Shown piece by piece: positions 47,301-60,234 of a DNA stretch of 64,000 bases. A program made the translations under genes and the position numbers. Each line of letters starts with the position of its first letter. Within the stretch, counting starts at the first letter, position 1. This DNA comes from Hybos culiciformis (Eukaryota > Arthropoda > Insecta > Diptera > Hybotidae). Below the pieces are notes generated by a model. It made no database searches, was not told the origin of the DNA, and saw only the letters and a program-made list of their open reading frames with translations. The DNA lies in the NCBI GenBank assembly GCA_964007475.1, contig OZ023273.1, forward strand, positions 66,027,560-66,091,559, written 5' to 3'.

Positions 47301-47457
47301 CCCGGTTTAATTTAATCTGTAACGATCGATCATAACCGTTTCAAAATCCTATTCTATTTTCCGGCTGTCGAGTCGGAAACTTGAAATGAACATTCATTGA
47401 ATAATTGGTTTATTATATATATGTTGTTTTTCATTGAAAAATCCGCAAATACGATGG
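43906..47457. other. AT-rich intergenic sequence with TA microsatellite
   Basis: A long (TA)n tract occupies about 44285-44327. A tandem TTTTGTAGTTTG (three copies) lies at about 45021-45056. Several short open frames (44970-45155, 45712-45969, 46461-46739) show no family signal. A GC-richer patch at 47090-47340 is unexplained. Confidence 0.55.
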
Positions 47458-47610
47458 TATTTCGCGTATTTTCGAACTCCCTGTGAAGTAATACTTGTAC
47501 CAAAATCATATCTCAAATTTCAATTTTATTCAATGTAATAAATGCATGAAATAAGAGAATAGAATTTTTCAACAAGTATCACTTCACAAGAATTTCGGGA
47601 ATGCGCTATA
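47458..47610. repeat. Inverted repeat, arms about 40 bp
   Basis: TATTTCGCGTATTTTCGAAC then CCTGTGAAGTAATACTTGT on the left; the minus strand of the right arm reads TATAGCGCATTCCCGAAATT then CTTGTGAAGTGATACTTGT. The arms are imperfect and enclose about 70 bp. It could be a small MITE. Confidence 0.5.
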
Positions 47611-50284
47611 AGCCAATTTGTCCTTAAATATTTGTTCATCAGTGTAGTAATTACATTATATTGGATGGATTTGATAATACAATATTTCCCAATTTATTGA
47701 AAATATTTGGATATTAAATAATAGACTAAGATGATTATAATAAAAAGGAATTGTACAAAATTAATTAAATTTATTATAATTAGATACCATATAAAAATTA
47801 AAAGAATCATTCTTATTTATAGGTGACTTTGAAAATATTAAGAAATGTCAGTACCTATGCTTAGTAACTATTCACTGATTATGGAATGACGAAAAACAAA
47901 ATGATGTTAATATATAAAGCGTTAAAAATTATGGAATAGAATTTTTCAATTTACTTACTGAGAAGAAAAATGTTCACTATGAATGATTTCGTTGACGCGA
48001 AGACAATTACATATGATTCTTTATGAAAATCTAAGGAAGCCTACGTTATTACTCAACCGAAGCTAAACGAGAAATTAATACTTAATATGTAATAAACACA
48101 ATATGGGTGTCTCTATGATGGGATTTTAATTTTTAGTGTTAAATCATCAGATTATGTAAAATTTGAGAACGGTTTTTAAAACGAAAAAAATAAGTTAAAT
48201 TCGTATGAATGAGATTCACTTTAATTAAAAAAATTTCACTTTTAATCGAAATTATAGTTTTTAATCGCAATTATAGTTTTTTTTTAAGTTCTTACGTACA
48301 AACAATAATTTGTAATAAAAATGTACTTAGAATATTGAAGTGAATAAATAAATAATAATATAATTAGATTTTCTAGTTAAAATTTAATTTTAATAAAGAC
48401 CGAATCTTCAATAACAAATATTGCTTAATACCCAATTCGGAGAAATTTTGATATACCATTTACTAAAAACCATAAAAAATTAAAACCACATTTTTTTTTT
48501 TGTTTTTTTTTATCTAAAAAAGATTATTTTTAATTTTATTTTTATTTTTTAAATGGTATTTATTTACATTGATTATAAAAACATTGTTTTTAGTTCAATT
48601 TTCAAACATTTATGATAATCCTAGATACTGCTTTCATGAATAGAAAAAGTTTAATATAAATTTTATGGAACGATTGAATACCAAATAATTCAACTTAAAG
48701 ACAGACGGTTCATGATTATTTTTCAAATTATTTAAATTGTGGAAAGACAAGTTTTAAGGGACCAGTAAACATAAACATTCAGTATTATCAATTATTTTAT
48801 AATTATAACAGTGATTTCTTATTAATATGACTCCTTATAATTTTATAATAACTTAATGACTTTCTAAAATTTATTTTATATTTCGGATTTGAATAATAGA
48901 TTTAAAATTGTTTTTCTTTTATTGAAATAAATCTGGATATAACTAACAAAGAAAACTAATACGTAAAACTAAAATCATATCATTATTAAAGTTTAAAGAA
49001 TTCCCGGACTTGTTGTGAGACGTTTTATTATTAATTCGCTAAATGAGGTAATAAATGTTAATTTAAAAAATAATAATCCTTTGTACAGAACTTTTGAGTT
49101 ACACTCGTCTGATCTTAAAGCCAAGTTACTTAAAGTATGTTTCTATTAATATAATATTTTTACAATTTGATTATTTAAAAAGTCATCTAAATTAAATTAA
49201 TGTCTGGAATAATTAGTTTAGTTTAGTTATCCGTTTAATAAATTTTTCAAATTTTTTTTTAGCGTTTGGAATGAATTTAATTATTTTTTTCTACGAATCT
49301 TTGGAAAATAAAGTGATTTTTTTCTTAACTAGTGCGGAAATATAAACATAATTTCAACACTAAAATTTAAAAATGAATTTACACGAATTCACAAAACTTT
49401 TTTTTTTCTATACAGTAACGAAAATAAAAAATTTGATCTCTTTTTCTAATTTATAAAATAATTATACAATATTCAAAATTTAATAGATTTTCCAAACTTT
49501 AGTAGAAAAAACCATGTGTGCAACACCTAGGAAAACAATTTTTCTTACCATGTTGCACAAATAGTTAATATTTAATTTTATGAAATATTTCTTTAATTTG
49601 TTATTGCTTTCATCGAATTCCACGATTCAGTTTTGTTCATTTCGCAGTTCGTTCTTTGCAGAGTTTTGTAAGCATTATGTTGATTTATTTTTATTATTAA
49701 AAAAGTAAAGTTACAATTGATATAAATTCGATTAAAAGAAAAATTGTTATTCGATAATATATCCAATCCCAATACACAATTTTATGATATATTGTCATTT
49801 TATGATATATTGTAATTATAAACGCAAACACAAATTTGATTTTGTTTAGAAAACGACAATTGTGTCATGTATGTATTGTTTAATGAAAGACAAAAAATAA
49901 AAGTCAATTAATAGAAATTGGTTCCATAGAAACAGAAAAATATTTCGCCAATGTTTTCAATATTTTTTAAATTTGGCAAGGGTATATTTTTGTAATTTTC
50001 TTTTAATGTAAATTTCTACACTTGCATAATGACATTTAAAAAAAATTTGATCCAAAGCTCGGTTTGTCTTATAAAAGAAATTTAAGAAGAAAAGTAACAT
50101 TACGCTCATGTTCCAGTTGTGTAAAATGGTTGGATTAGCCTCTACAAATGTAAATGTTAATCCTTGTAACTAAAATTTAAAACTCATCATTCCTTTTTAA
50201 ATTAAAAAACACAATATAACTTATTTTACAAATTATTTTAAGAACATTAATTTTCATCATATTACTTAAATTTTCTATAAATTA
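47611..50284. other. AT-rich sequence downstream of ZnT gene
   Basis: No gene recognised. The 3' UTR of the zinc transporter should lie at the right end. Confidence 0.6.
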
Positions 50285-51845
50285 TCACACATAATCTAAT
50301 TGAATGTAAATTTGTTTAATACCAATTGATTCAAAAATCATTCTAGCTGAATTAACAACATATTTAGGATCAACATTTTTTGAAACTTCTAATTTTATTG
50401 CTCCTACATGCACATCAGAACATAATGTCCAAAAATGAGGCTCTTGTACGGCATAAACACCAGCTAATCCTGTAACTTTTTGATAACACTGTTGCAAGGA
50501 TCTGTCTAGACTTACTGGTTGCCTTTGCATCAAAACCATTATAGATTCTTTAATTAAACTTAAAACACTTAATCCTATCAGTACGGCAATAAAAATGGAA
50601 CAAATGGGATCAGCAATCATCCAGCCAAACATCTGCATCAAAATAGCTGATATTATTACTCCAACCGAACCAAGAGTGTCGGCAAGTATATGAAGGAAAA
50701 CACCCCGCATTATTTGTGAATTATCACCACCCAAGTCGTGACTATGTCCATGACTACTACCGTGTGAATGACTATGCGAATCATGACCTCCATTCATTTC
50801 AATTCCAATTCCAACATGATTATCACTTTCATGGTGATGGTTATGATCATGTGAATTAGAATGTGAACCATGACTATGTCCATGACCGCCATGTGAATGA
50901 CCATGACCATGTTGGAATGCATAAATACCAACTAAATTAACTAGCAAGCCTAACACAGACACAACAAACAATCGTTCATGTTTAACTTCTGGTGGCTCTA
51001 TTAATCGTTCCACAGCCTCAGATAATATGAAAAATGATATAAATAGTAAAAATAATGAATTCACAAAACCAGCTATAACCTCGGCTCTCACATAACCATA
51101 GGAATATCGTTCATTAGCTTTCCATTTTGTAATCACTGATGCAACTAAACCAGCTAACAGACCAGTACAATCGAAGAACATATGAAATGAATCTGATATC
51201 AGGCCTAAAAAGAAACGAAAGAAATTTTAAGTTTATAATTTTATAGAGGATTATTTGAATTTTAGAAAATGTATATACTTGACATAGATACATGCATGTG
51301 AATATGAATGTAAGTACTTAATAAACAGTTTGTTTATTAAATTATCTTTACCGTATATGTCAGGTTTCAAATGATCTAAGAGATTAAATTCTTGAAAAAG
51401 GTGTGAAAAAAAAAATCTTGGACTGATTTGAAAGTGTTAGGTATACCGTCACGGATACTTATCAGTTTTTGCATATTATAATCATCACAAAGTAAAAGAA
51501 AGTAAGAATATTGTTATCTATGTTACACAACTTTGGAATAGAAAGGAGATAAATTTCCAATCCGAGGTGGGAATCGAACCTAGGTAGGTAGGTAGGTAGG
51601 TACCTAAACCTAGGTATACTTACCTATATCAATTTTATTAAAAAAAAGTTTTACCTACCTAAACTGTTTGACCATACTCCATAAACTAATTCAACAAATG
51701 CGAAACTTAAATTTAATAATAAAAATAATAATAAATTTCTTGAATTTCGATCAGAAAATATTAATCTCTTCCATCCGTTTAATTTTTCTTTGATTCTATT
51801 CAAAAAATTTCGATTACTTTTTTGTGACAGCGGTAAGGGCAACAT
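50285..51845 (-). CDS. SLC30A7: Zinc transporter ZnT7-like (SLC30A7)
   Basis: Cation diffusion facilitator that moves cytosolic zinc into the early secretory pathway (Golgi), by homology to ZnT7. Two exons (minus): 51659-51845 and 50285-51204, joined in phase 1 (SNSL-G-LISDSFHMFFD), giving 368 residues against about 376 in human ZnT7. The metal-site motifs are present: HxxxD in the second membrane helix (DSFHMFFD) and in the fifth (HILADTLG). Between helices 4 and 5 lies a long histidine-rich loop (HGHGHSHGGHGHSHG and further HSHSHGSSHGHSHD), a mark of this family. The cytosolic C-terminal domain ends in IYIQLDYV. The start MLPLPLSQKSNRN is the only Met before the conserved region. The intron (51205-51658) contains a TAGG microsatellite and a SINE remnant. 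Confidence 0.94.
51540..51585 (-). repeat. tRNA-like SINE fragment, copy 3
   Basis: On the minus strand TAGGTTCGATTCCCACCTCG followed by GATTGGAAATTT matches the B-box and 3' part of the SINE copies at 38691 and 43857. It is the best preserved B box (GGTTCGATTCC). It lies in the ZnT intron and abuts a (TAGG)n tract. Confidence 0.6.
51581..51604. repeat. TAGG microsatellite
   Basis: About five GGTA units ending in TACC. Similar GGTA/TACC tracts recur in other introns of the window. Confidence 0.85.
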
Positions 51846-53320
51846 TTTCTTCTATTTTTTTTTTTAATTAAGTTCGGTGTTCGGAATTATTTCTTGATTC
51901 GATTTAAAATTTCAGTCGAAATGAGTTTTATTTAATTTTTTTTATTTTTTTTTGTTTTATTAATTTGGCAATATTTCGTAAATTTGTTGTTCAAAAAATT
52001 TATTGTTGACGTGGAAAATTTAGTTTTAAGGAAATCCTTCAAAATTATTTTTTTTTAAATAAAATCTTGTTATTAAGATAGTTTATATTTACAGACAGTT
52101 TCAAAAAAAAAATTAATTTAAGTTCCTCCTAAATATTTCATATTTTTATTTTCCATTATTAAAAAAATTATTATTTAATATTTTATTAATTTAATATTTA
52201 ATTCAATATTTAACTTGACTAAATATAAATAAAAAAAAAAAAAAATTGGGCCAAATACAATTATATATTTAAAACCAAATATTTTTCATTAAGAAAATAT
52301 CAAGAAATCAAAATTTAGATGACATTTAAACTTAAAGAAAAAACATATGATTACGGTTTAATTTAAGAATCCTCAAAAATACGTGATTATAGAAATCCTA
52401 TAAATTATCATTAAATTATTTTTTATTTATTTATACAAGGTTTATACAAATTATTTTCAGAAGTATTACTCTTCGGTATTCACTTGTTTAAATCTCTAAA
52501 TAATACATTGAAGTTTGTATGAAAATAATATATTATTTAATAGGTACCTTTTGTTTACACTTTGATAATTTGACATGTTCGCAAGCAGTTAAACATCTTT
52601 GGAAAATCGACCGTTCACACGATGTAAATCATATGTTAACATGTTCAGCTCTGTCAAATAAAGAATTTCAAATAATATCGGAGATAAGCTCAAATAAACT
52701 AATGCGCACATAAAAGGTAAAATATATGAAGTTGTGTCAATGTTAAGAACTCGCGCCGACTACGACTTTTGTTTTAATTTCTTTACTATGAGAAAATAAC
52801 ATCAAAAACACCAACGGAACATGTTCGGCGTCTGGACATTAGCAAATTGTAAGTTATAAGCTAGCTATATAATGCCTTGGACAAACTCTCTGAGACAAAC
52901 GCTCTGAGGCGTGTATTTAAAATTCACAACAACAAAAAAAAATTTGAAATTTTACACTAACAAAATACATTAGGAATTTGAAATTCAGGTTTTGAAATTA
53001 TTAAATTTTTTTAAGGGTGAAGCACTAATTTTTCACTCTAATATTCATTCTAATTTATTTAATTTTTATTTTTTATGTTTTAAATTAGTTCTTTCATAAT
53101 CCAGATAATGTATGCATTATCATATACATTATTATGTATATTTTCCGTATTTTTTCTGGAACCGGGCTGCCCGGTAAACGAGTATTGACATTTGTTTTGC
53201 TGCAATGAAAAAAGGTTATTACTCGATTAATGTAAACTCTGGTTTAAAAAAATTAAATATTTTTATAATTTAACATTAAGTAGCTAACTTCATGATGTTT
53301 TTTATTGATTTGACATTTGT
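51846..53320. other. Intergenic region between ZnT7 and RpS25
   Basis: Divergent promoters of the zinc transporter (left) and RpS25 (right) should lie here. No clear core promoter elements were found, apart from the pyrimidine tract next to RpS25. A GC-richer patch at 52740-52920 is unexplained. Confidence 0.5.
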
Positions 53321-53321
53321 T

Positions 53322-53345
53322 TCTTTTTCCTGTCGCCATCTTTCT
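53322..53345 (+). promoter_or_regulatory. Pyrimidine-rich 5' leader of RpS25 (TOP-like)
   Basis: GTTTCTTTTTCCTGTCGCCA, just 5' of the ATG at 53366, is the kind of oligopyrimidine tract at which ribosomal protein transcripts start. The exact start site is inferred. Confidence 0.5.
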
Positions 53346-53365
53346 TTCGCATTAAAGTTTTCACA

Positions 53366-54772
53366 ATGGTAGGTCGTATTTTTTGTAGTTTTTTTAATTA
53401 AAAATAAATTTTTAATTTAAAATAAATTTTACGCAACACTTTAGGCTTATATTTAACATTAAATTTATTTCTAATTAATTAGAACAGCCAATGGTAAATA
53501 TTTAATTTGTCCGTGTCGGAGGGAAAAATGAACCATTCAGCGAGCCACATGTATTTTTTTTTTTAACAAAAAATTTTAAATTAAAATTTTTGTTTAAATT
53601 GCTTAAAAATATAAATATAGATATTCGTTTTGTTCTTTTCTCGGCTTAAGAAATTAATCTATCTCTACCCAGTTAGTTTTAAAATTTACATATTTCTGTC
53701 AATTCAATTTTAAAAATTATTTTTTTTTATTTTTTTAGCCACCAAAAAAGGACGCAAAATCGTCGGCGAAACAGCCGCAAAAAACTCAAAAAAAGAAGGA
53801 AGGCGGTGGTGGTGGTAAAGCCAAAAAGAAGAAGTGGTCCAAAGGAAAAGTTCGCGACAAATTGAATAATCAAGTTTTATTCGATAGTGCTACCTATGAT
53901 AAATTATATAAAGAAGTACCACAATATAAATTAATTACTCCATCAATTGTTTCAGAACGTCTGAAAATTCGTGGTTCGTTAGCTAAGAGAGCTCTAGCTG
54001 AACTTCATGAAAAAGGTAAAAAATGTTTCTAACATCACGGAAACTTAATCACGAATTAGATACCTACCCTCCTAAACTTATGTTAAAAAGTAGATAGACC
54101 TACCTAAAAGAATCAACTTTTTCCAACTACCTACCTACCTGCTTCGCAATCTAAATAAATAATTAGTTTTAAATTCTGAAAAGAGCAATAGGATTTTAGG
54201 TCTAGAATAAGTTGTACTTTAAAATCATAATTGTTTCTTTTTAGTATTGAAGGAAAATATTTTTCCATGACCTGGTCGACTCAAAAGTTTTTGAAACAGC
54301 CAACTTAATTTGTTTAATGTAGCTGTAGTTAGAAGCATAACATTTTATTAGCCATTTAAACGAAATCTTCCATAAAATTTGGTCCTTATTGTCGTATAAC
54401 TTTGTTCTGTTAAAAAAATTTTGTTTGGTCGTACTAAGTATTATTGTAGGTACCTACCTACATACCTTAGGATTATAGAGTTAGGACTTATCTAAAGTCT
54501 TGAGAACTATAGTTACACCTACATTCATACAAATTGTTCTTAAAAACGGAAATTTATGGAAGGTAAAAAAAAAAAGATTAATAGATAGATGCGTACCCCA
54601 AACTTAAGTTTTTATTTTCATCAAAAATCCTAGGTATATTTATGTTCAGTATTTTTATTTTGATGTAATATTTACTTGATGTTTTAAATTTTTTTTAGGA
54701 CTAATTAAGCAAGTTGTTCAACATCATTCACAAGTAATATTTACCAGATCTACTAAAGGAGATGATGTTTAA
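53366..54772 (+). CDS. RpS25: 40S ribosomal protein S25
   Basis: Small-subunit ribosomal protein eS25. Exons: 53366-53368 (only the ATG, followed by GTAGGT), 53739-54015 and 54699-54772. Phases 0 and 1 agree and give 117 residues, the usual insect length. The lysine-rich N-terminus ([15 protein letters not shown], then [20 protein letters not shown]) and the winged-helix core ([20 protein letters not shown], then [20 protein letters not shown]) are diagnostic. An ATG-only first exon is common among ribosomal protein genes. AATAAA at 54822-54827 is the likely poly(A) signal. The introns hold TACC-type repeats. It converges on the Testin gene. Confidence 0.97.
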
Positions 54773-54821
54773 ATACCATTAACAAATACAAAAATTTTTT
54801 AATTGTATTTTTTAAGGGTTA

Positions 54822-54827
54822 AATAAA
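54822..54827 (+). terminator. Poly(A) signal of RpS25
   Basis: AATAAA, 50 bp after the stop codon, followed by an A-rich then T-rich stretch. Confidence 0.75.
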
Positions 54828-55713
54828 GAATATAATTAAAAAAATTGTTTTGTTACATTAATCTCTACATTTAGAAGATAAACATTAAAATACCTAGATA
54901 CCTAGGCAAAAATTGTTATTGGCTTTTTTCATTCAAAATAAAAAATGTTCGACCATTTTTCTTAAAGTTAAAGTTACAAAAAGTCTGGAAATTACTCATT
55001 AAATTTTATCTACTTCTTTTCAAATTAACGATTTCTAATTGAAAAATACTCAATCGACATAAAAAAAAATCTAGGTATACCTACCTATAATAAGCACATA
55101 GTAATTAGAGAAACATGGTTGTCACCAAATATTTAATATGAATAATATGAATAAAAAAAATAAATGAAACTATGTTCATTTCTCCATAATTATTTTATTA
55201 CAAAAAAAAAAGGAATTTGAATCAGATTTTAATGCAAATACTGGAATAGATATAGTTTAAATTTATTTCAAACAAAAGTTTTACGTTTTATTATCTCTTT
55301 ATTATATATTTTTAATACCCTACATACAAAAGTATTTTAACGACATATTTTCAGACATGAATTTTGATTTATTTTTTTGCTAAAATTTTATTACTTATTA
55401 AAATTTTATATTTTGTAAAAGTTTTATATTATTTACTAAAATTACAAAAAGAATCATTGACATTTTAGACACACACATTTTTACACATTAAGACGGAATG
55501 TACTAAGGACCTGAGTAAATATTAGATCTGAATTTAAAACCAATAATCTTAGCTTAAGCAAACTCATTTTTCTTTTTTTTTGTATTTTATATGTATATCA
55601 CAATTTTAGCTTAAATAAATAAATGGAATTAAATGTTTTGACTTTCATACCAAAAAAAAAAGTTGCAAATTTTAGTTTAAATAAAATATTTTAAGTTTGA
55701 AATTAGAACAACA
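54828..55713. other. AT-rich intergenic sequence
   Basis: Between RpS25 and a MITE. No gene recognised. Confidence 0.6.
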
Positions 55714-55887
55714 GGAGGGTTATTATGAGTTACAATCGAACGTAAAAATCTTACGAAAATCCTGTTCTGAAATTATATGTTGATGAACTTTAACGATAAT
55801 GCATTAATACTAGTTACACTCGATTAGAAAGGAGAATAAGATTTTAGTAAGATTTTTACGTTCGATCGTAACTCATAATAACCCTCC
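55714..55887. mobile_element. MITE with 40-bp TIRs
   Basis: GGAGGGTTATTATGAGTTAC, AATCGAACGTAAAAATCTTA on the left and its complement on the right (one mismatch in about 41 bp). Total about 174 bp, no coding capacity. The high TIR identity suggests recent activity. The target duplication is unclear. Confidence 0.8.
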
Positions 55888-57097
55888 CTCCAGATTAATT
55901 TTTTTCTTTTCAATTAAATAAGATCTTGTTTTTGGTTTTTTTTTGTTTTGCATGGATACTAAGTTTTAATAAATGATTTAAGTTAGCTCAAAAAATTAAT
56001 GATAGAGTAGAACTTTTCTATATGTATTATTCTCGATAAAATTTTTCAATATTTCAACCACTAGAAAGCTTTAGATGAGATTTGCACATTCATTCAATTA
56101 ATATTATAAACTCAAAAAACCTAAAGGCTCATGGGTTTTTTATGAAAGGGAATATGTAGGGTGAGTAAAAATCTGTCATCTGAAATTTTAAATTAAGATT
56201 TTCTTATTTGCTTATTTTAAAATTTAGCTCTAAGTTATACAATATTTGAATTTTTTTATGCACGATGCAAATAAAAATATTCTCTCCATCTCACACAAAT
56301 TCTAAGTACATAATTATAAATTTAATTTGTTTTAAAAATTTTATTTCGATTTAACAACTATTTTATTTATTAGCACTTTTTTGTACTATAATATTTTTGA
56401 TCCCTTAATACTTATTATATTAAAGAGAATATCAATTCGAATTATTTACTTGTTTCTTTTTGATATTCTCTTTCTCTAGTTATTTTGAAAAAATTCGAAA
56501 AATTGGCGTTTATTAGTTTTATCTTTTATCTTTTTAAAAAATTTAAAAAATTACATACATGTTTAAAAAATATATTTTTCTTATTCTATGATAAAATAAA
56601 ATAACCCGTTTTAACTTAGAATAAAAATTCTAATATAAACATATAATTTTTGTACGGTATTTCTCTGTATAATTTTTAAAAGTATTTTTAATCAAAATTA
56701 TGCATAATTTTTATTAAGTAGAAAAAATCTAAACTACAAATGGAAAACGTGGATGTCAAATAATTAAAATATAATTTTTTTTTTGGGGAAAAACATATTT
56801 TCTCAGTCATCCGCTTCAAAATTTGTCTTTTCTAAATATGGAACTGAAGACTGTGGAAATCTGTTTTTCGATTTCGAATCTATTTTTAAAAAATATTTAG
56901 GTATACCACAAATATTTTTTAAATAATAAATTTTGTTGCAAAATTATTTGGGGTTGAAAGTTTCACTAACCGATATTGACAAAATAGGAATGTAAAAAAT
57001 AAAATTGTGTTAATAAAATTAAGATCTAACCAAGATCTAACCTAGCGAAGTATAAACTTTTAAAGAAGCCCTTTTCAAGCTCTACTTTTTCTATAAT
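55888..57097. other. AT-rich sequence downstream of Testin
   Basis: Should include the Testin 3' UTR at the right end. Nothing else recognised. Confidence 0.6.
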
Positions 57098-60000
57098 TTA
57101 TCGATTCAAATACGTGCTTACACATTGTGCACTGCAAAATGGTACGTTTTCTTTAATGCAAAACTTTTTCCCAATCAAATCAATAGTACATGAGAGGTTT
57201 GAACACTTGAAGCAATTTGAATGCCAATGTATTTTACCCCATGATACTCCTTGTTCTGTGGGACCTATAATACTAGAACATTTCGCACATTTTTCAGCAC
57301 AATACTCATCATAGCAGACTAAGCAAATTGGTGTATTACTTTTTTCGTCGGGAATATACTTTTTACCAGCTAATGGAGTATCGCAATGAAAGCAACAAAA
57401 ATGTTTAATATGATACGTCGAATTTTCTGCAGCTGTGTACTCTTTTGTAAAAATTAATTCATCACACGCAAAGCAACGAGGAATTTTTAAAATCAAAGCT
57501 AAATCACGTCCACAATACACGTTTCCACCATGGAAAAAGTAAACTAAATCAGCTAACAGTTCACGACATTTGTGGCATTTGAAACACTCGGGATGCCAAG
57601 CAACATTATTTCCAATTTCTTTGACAGCGCGATCTGCCCTTACCGCAACTTCTCCAGCGAAAATAGGTTCGTTACAATCTCGGCAATTCAATACTGACAC
57701 CGGATTCGGGCTATCATCTATTCGCATTTCTTTTAATATTGATTCCATTTCTCTCTGTTCTGATTGGTCAGATGTAGGTAATTCGACATTAGGGTACATA
57801 TTGAAATTTTCAATTCCTGGTATAGACATGTATTTTCCTTCTTGTGCGTCATAAGGCTGCATTTTTTTTCCATCAGCAATATTTGGAAATGTCGAGTAAT
57901 TAGGTGTTGGTGGATCAATAAAGCCGGAATCAGAGCTGTTTGATGATTTAACAACACCGTAACTTAGTTGATCGTATATAGAAATATCATTGGGAGGAGC
58001 TCTATTGATAATCTTTGAAATTTCTTTTTGAAATTGAGGATCATTAAGTAATTCAATACGAAAATCTGAAATTGGTTGAAGTAATTTGCATTCAGCAAAA
58101 TTAATTTGTTTCGATTTTAAGCCGTTCAAAAGTTTATCGTAAAGAGGACCATTAACAAAGCAGCTTTGAATGCAATCTTTGTTGTTTAAGCCAATACGAT
58201 CTAATTTCATTTGGATTGATTCACTCAATGGCGTTACAAATTCAAAATCTGGTATAACTGGAATGCTCGAAAGTATTAATTTTCCATTCACGGACGGGTT
58301 TTGCAGAGAATTCTTCAAATCCTCAGAATTAACTATCTTATGGAATATTTTATCCTTTTCTATTTTGCATTCAATTGGCAAACCTAATAGTTCCATTACA
58401 GAAGCCTTGTTATCGAACTTTATTTTTCTCATTGGAGTTTCCTGATTCACAAGGGACCCAGAATATGTTTGAATTGGATTTCGTAAATGTAATGGTGAAT
58501 TTAAAATATTGTCTGTGAGCTTGGCTTTTAACGGTGTGTTAAATCCTTTTACATTAATATTATAGGGTGCTACTGTTGAAACTAATTCATTTAACTCCTG
58601 TTTAAAATTATTATCCGTTAAAAAATCATTCCGAAAATCTAATACAGGTTTTAATACCGGATCGTCGTTAAAGCAAATATTTTTCTGAGATAATTTTGAT
58701 AGCAATTTATCATAAAAAGGTCCATTAACAACTAAACTTGTTACAGCTGCCATAGGAAAGGGCTTAATGCGCTGTTTAGTTTGATAGCTCAACATGCGAC
58801 CAGTAGCATCAAAATTAGTGTCAGGTATTAAAGGTTCAGGGAATACTGTAAGATTTATAGGTTTCGAATTTGAATTCAGCAAAGCATTGGCTAAATTTTC
58901 TGAATTGAGGAATTGAATCAAAAATTTATCCGTGACAATTGTTGCGGGAGCTTCCTCTAGTTGTTCAAGAATATTTTTATGAGGCTCGCTAACATAATCA
59001 ACTTTTGCATCATAATTTATTAATGAACCAACACGAATAACATTTCCTTGTCCAACACAATTTTCACGAATTTTCTGCACATATTGTTTCAGCTGATTAG
59101 CTTCTGCTTCAGAAAGATTATCACAAAATTTGTCATCTAAATCATGAGGTGGGACTTGGAATTCCAATTGTTGTTTACGCTTAACTAAAATTTGAAAAAA
59201 AAGAAAAAATACAAAATATCAACCAAGTATTTAAAGCGTCAAGAATGTTTATGCTAAATATTTGGACCTTAACATTTTTTCCATAACAGTATTTATAGGT
59301 ATGTTTATTAAATGATTTGTTGTTTTATTTTTATAGTAAAGCTTAAAAAAATATTTTTTTAACTCTAGGAACCTAGCTAGGTGTAATCTGTAATAAATTA
59401 TTCTTAGCATAAGTTAGCACCAAATCATGCGCGTTTAAGAGAAGATGTAAATGGGAAACAATTTCTACTTTTTAAAAATAATATAAAATAAACATTTTGT
59501 TTTTTACCTGCAGCATCACTTCCGTGTATAGGAATACGCTTTTCACCTAATTTCTCCAAATAATCGTGAACAATATCGCTAGACGTATTTGGCGGTATCC
59601 AATCTAATTTTATTGGTTCAGCTAATGCTTTAATTTTTATGTCTAAAAATGTAAGTTCATGAAATTATTTACATTTCATTTGATTTAATATTTTTTTCTA
59701 GACTCACATGCCGGTTTTGATCTTATCTGCCCTAAAATCTCAAATTGTGCCCAACCAGAATCATCGTCTTCACATAAATGTTGGTCTTTTCGACACTTAC
59801 AATTTCTACAAACTTTTCGCCAAAAATGCAAATCAAGGCCAGGGCATTTGTCTCCTAAAAAACAAAAACATTTTAAATAAATATTCAATTCAGTGCACAA
59901 TGAAGAATGAAAGAATGAAAGTAATTTTCATGACGTGGTTGATTATGATGAATCAAATTAAAAATAATAAAAATGTTGATATTGGTAGGTAGGTAGGCCT

Positions 60001-60225
60001 ACATCTACCTAGTTTCTACTACTTTATTCTAATCGCTAATGCCGAGTATTTTTTAAACTATTATTACGGAGCTTTCAAATTCATAATTGTATTTTTAAAC
60101 TTACCACATTCATTACAAGGAGAACCAGCTCCGCTTTCATGACCCAGTTTCCTTTTAAGTTTTTCACGTCTTTCTTCTAATTTTGTCAACCATTCTGGGG
60201 CTTCGGCTGATGCTTCCATTGCCAT
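57098..60225 (-). CDS. Tes: Testin (PET and three LIM domains) with duplicated linker
   Basis: Cytoskeletal adaptor of focal adhesions and actin junctions by homology to Testin. Coding exons (minus): 60105-60225, 59708-59854, 59508-59642, 57098-59184; phases agree and give 829 residues. The Testin-specific N-terminus is clear (GHESGAGSPCNECGDKCPGL, then HFWRKVCRNCKC). A PET domain follows (about residues 90-190: LDWIPPNTSS, LEFQVPPHDLDDKFC). Three LIM domains lie at the end (from about residue 635: CRDCNEPIF; CFACDELIF; CAKCSSIIG), ending FCSAQCVSTYLNR. Vertebrate Testin is about 420 residues; the extra length is a linker of about 400 residues containing two related modules of about 115 residues. 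The acceptor at 60235 shows an upstream 5' UTR exon that I did not find. The first Met in the exon was chosen as start; a second lies two codons later. Confidence 0.93.
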
Positions 60226-60234
60226 ATCGACTGC

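Noticed and set aside
57114..58445. Plus-strand open frames opposite Testin.
   Set aside because: Shadows of the coding strand; no family similarity, and they end where the LIM and linker coding changes.
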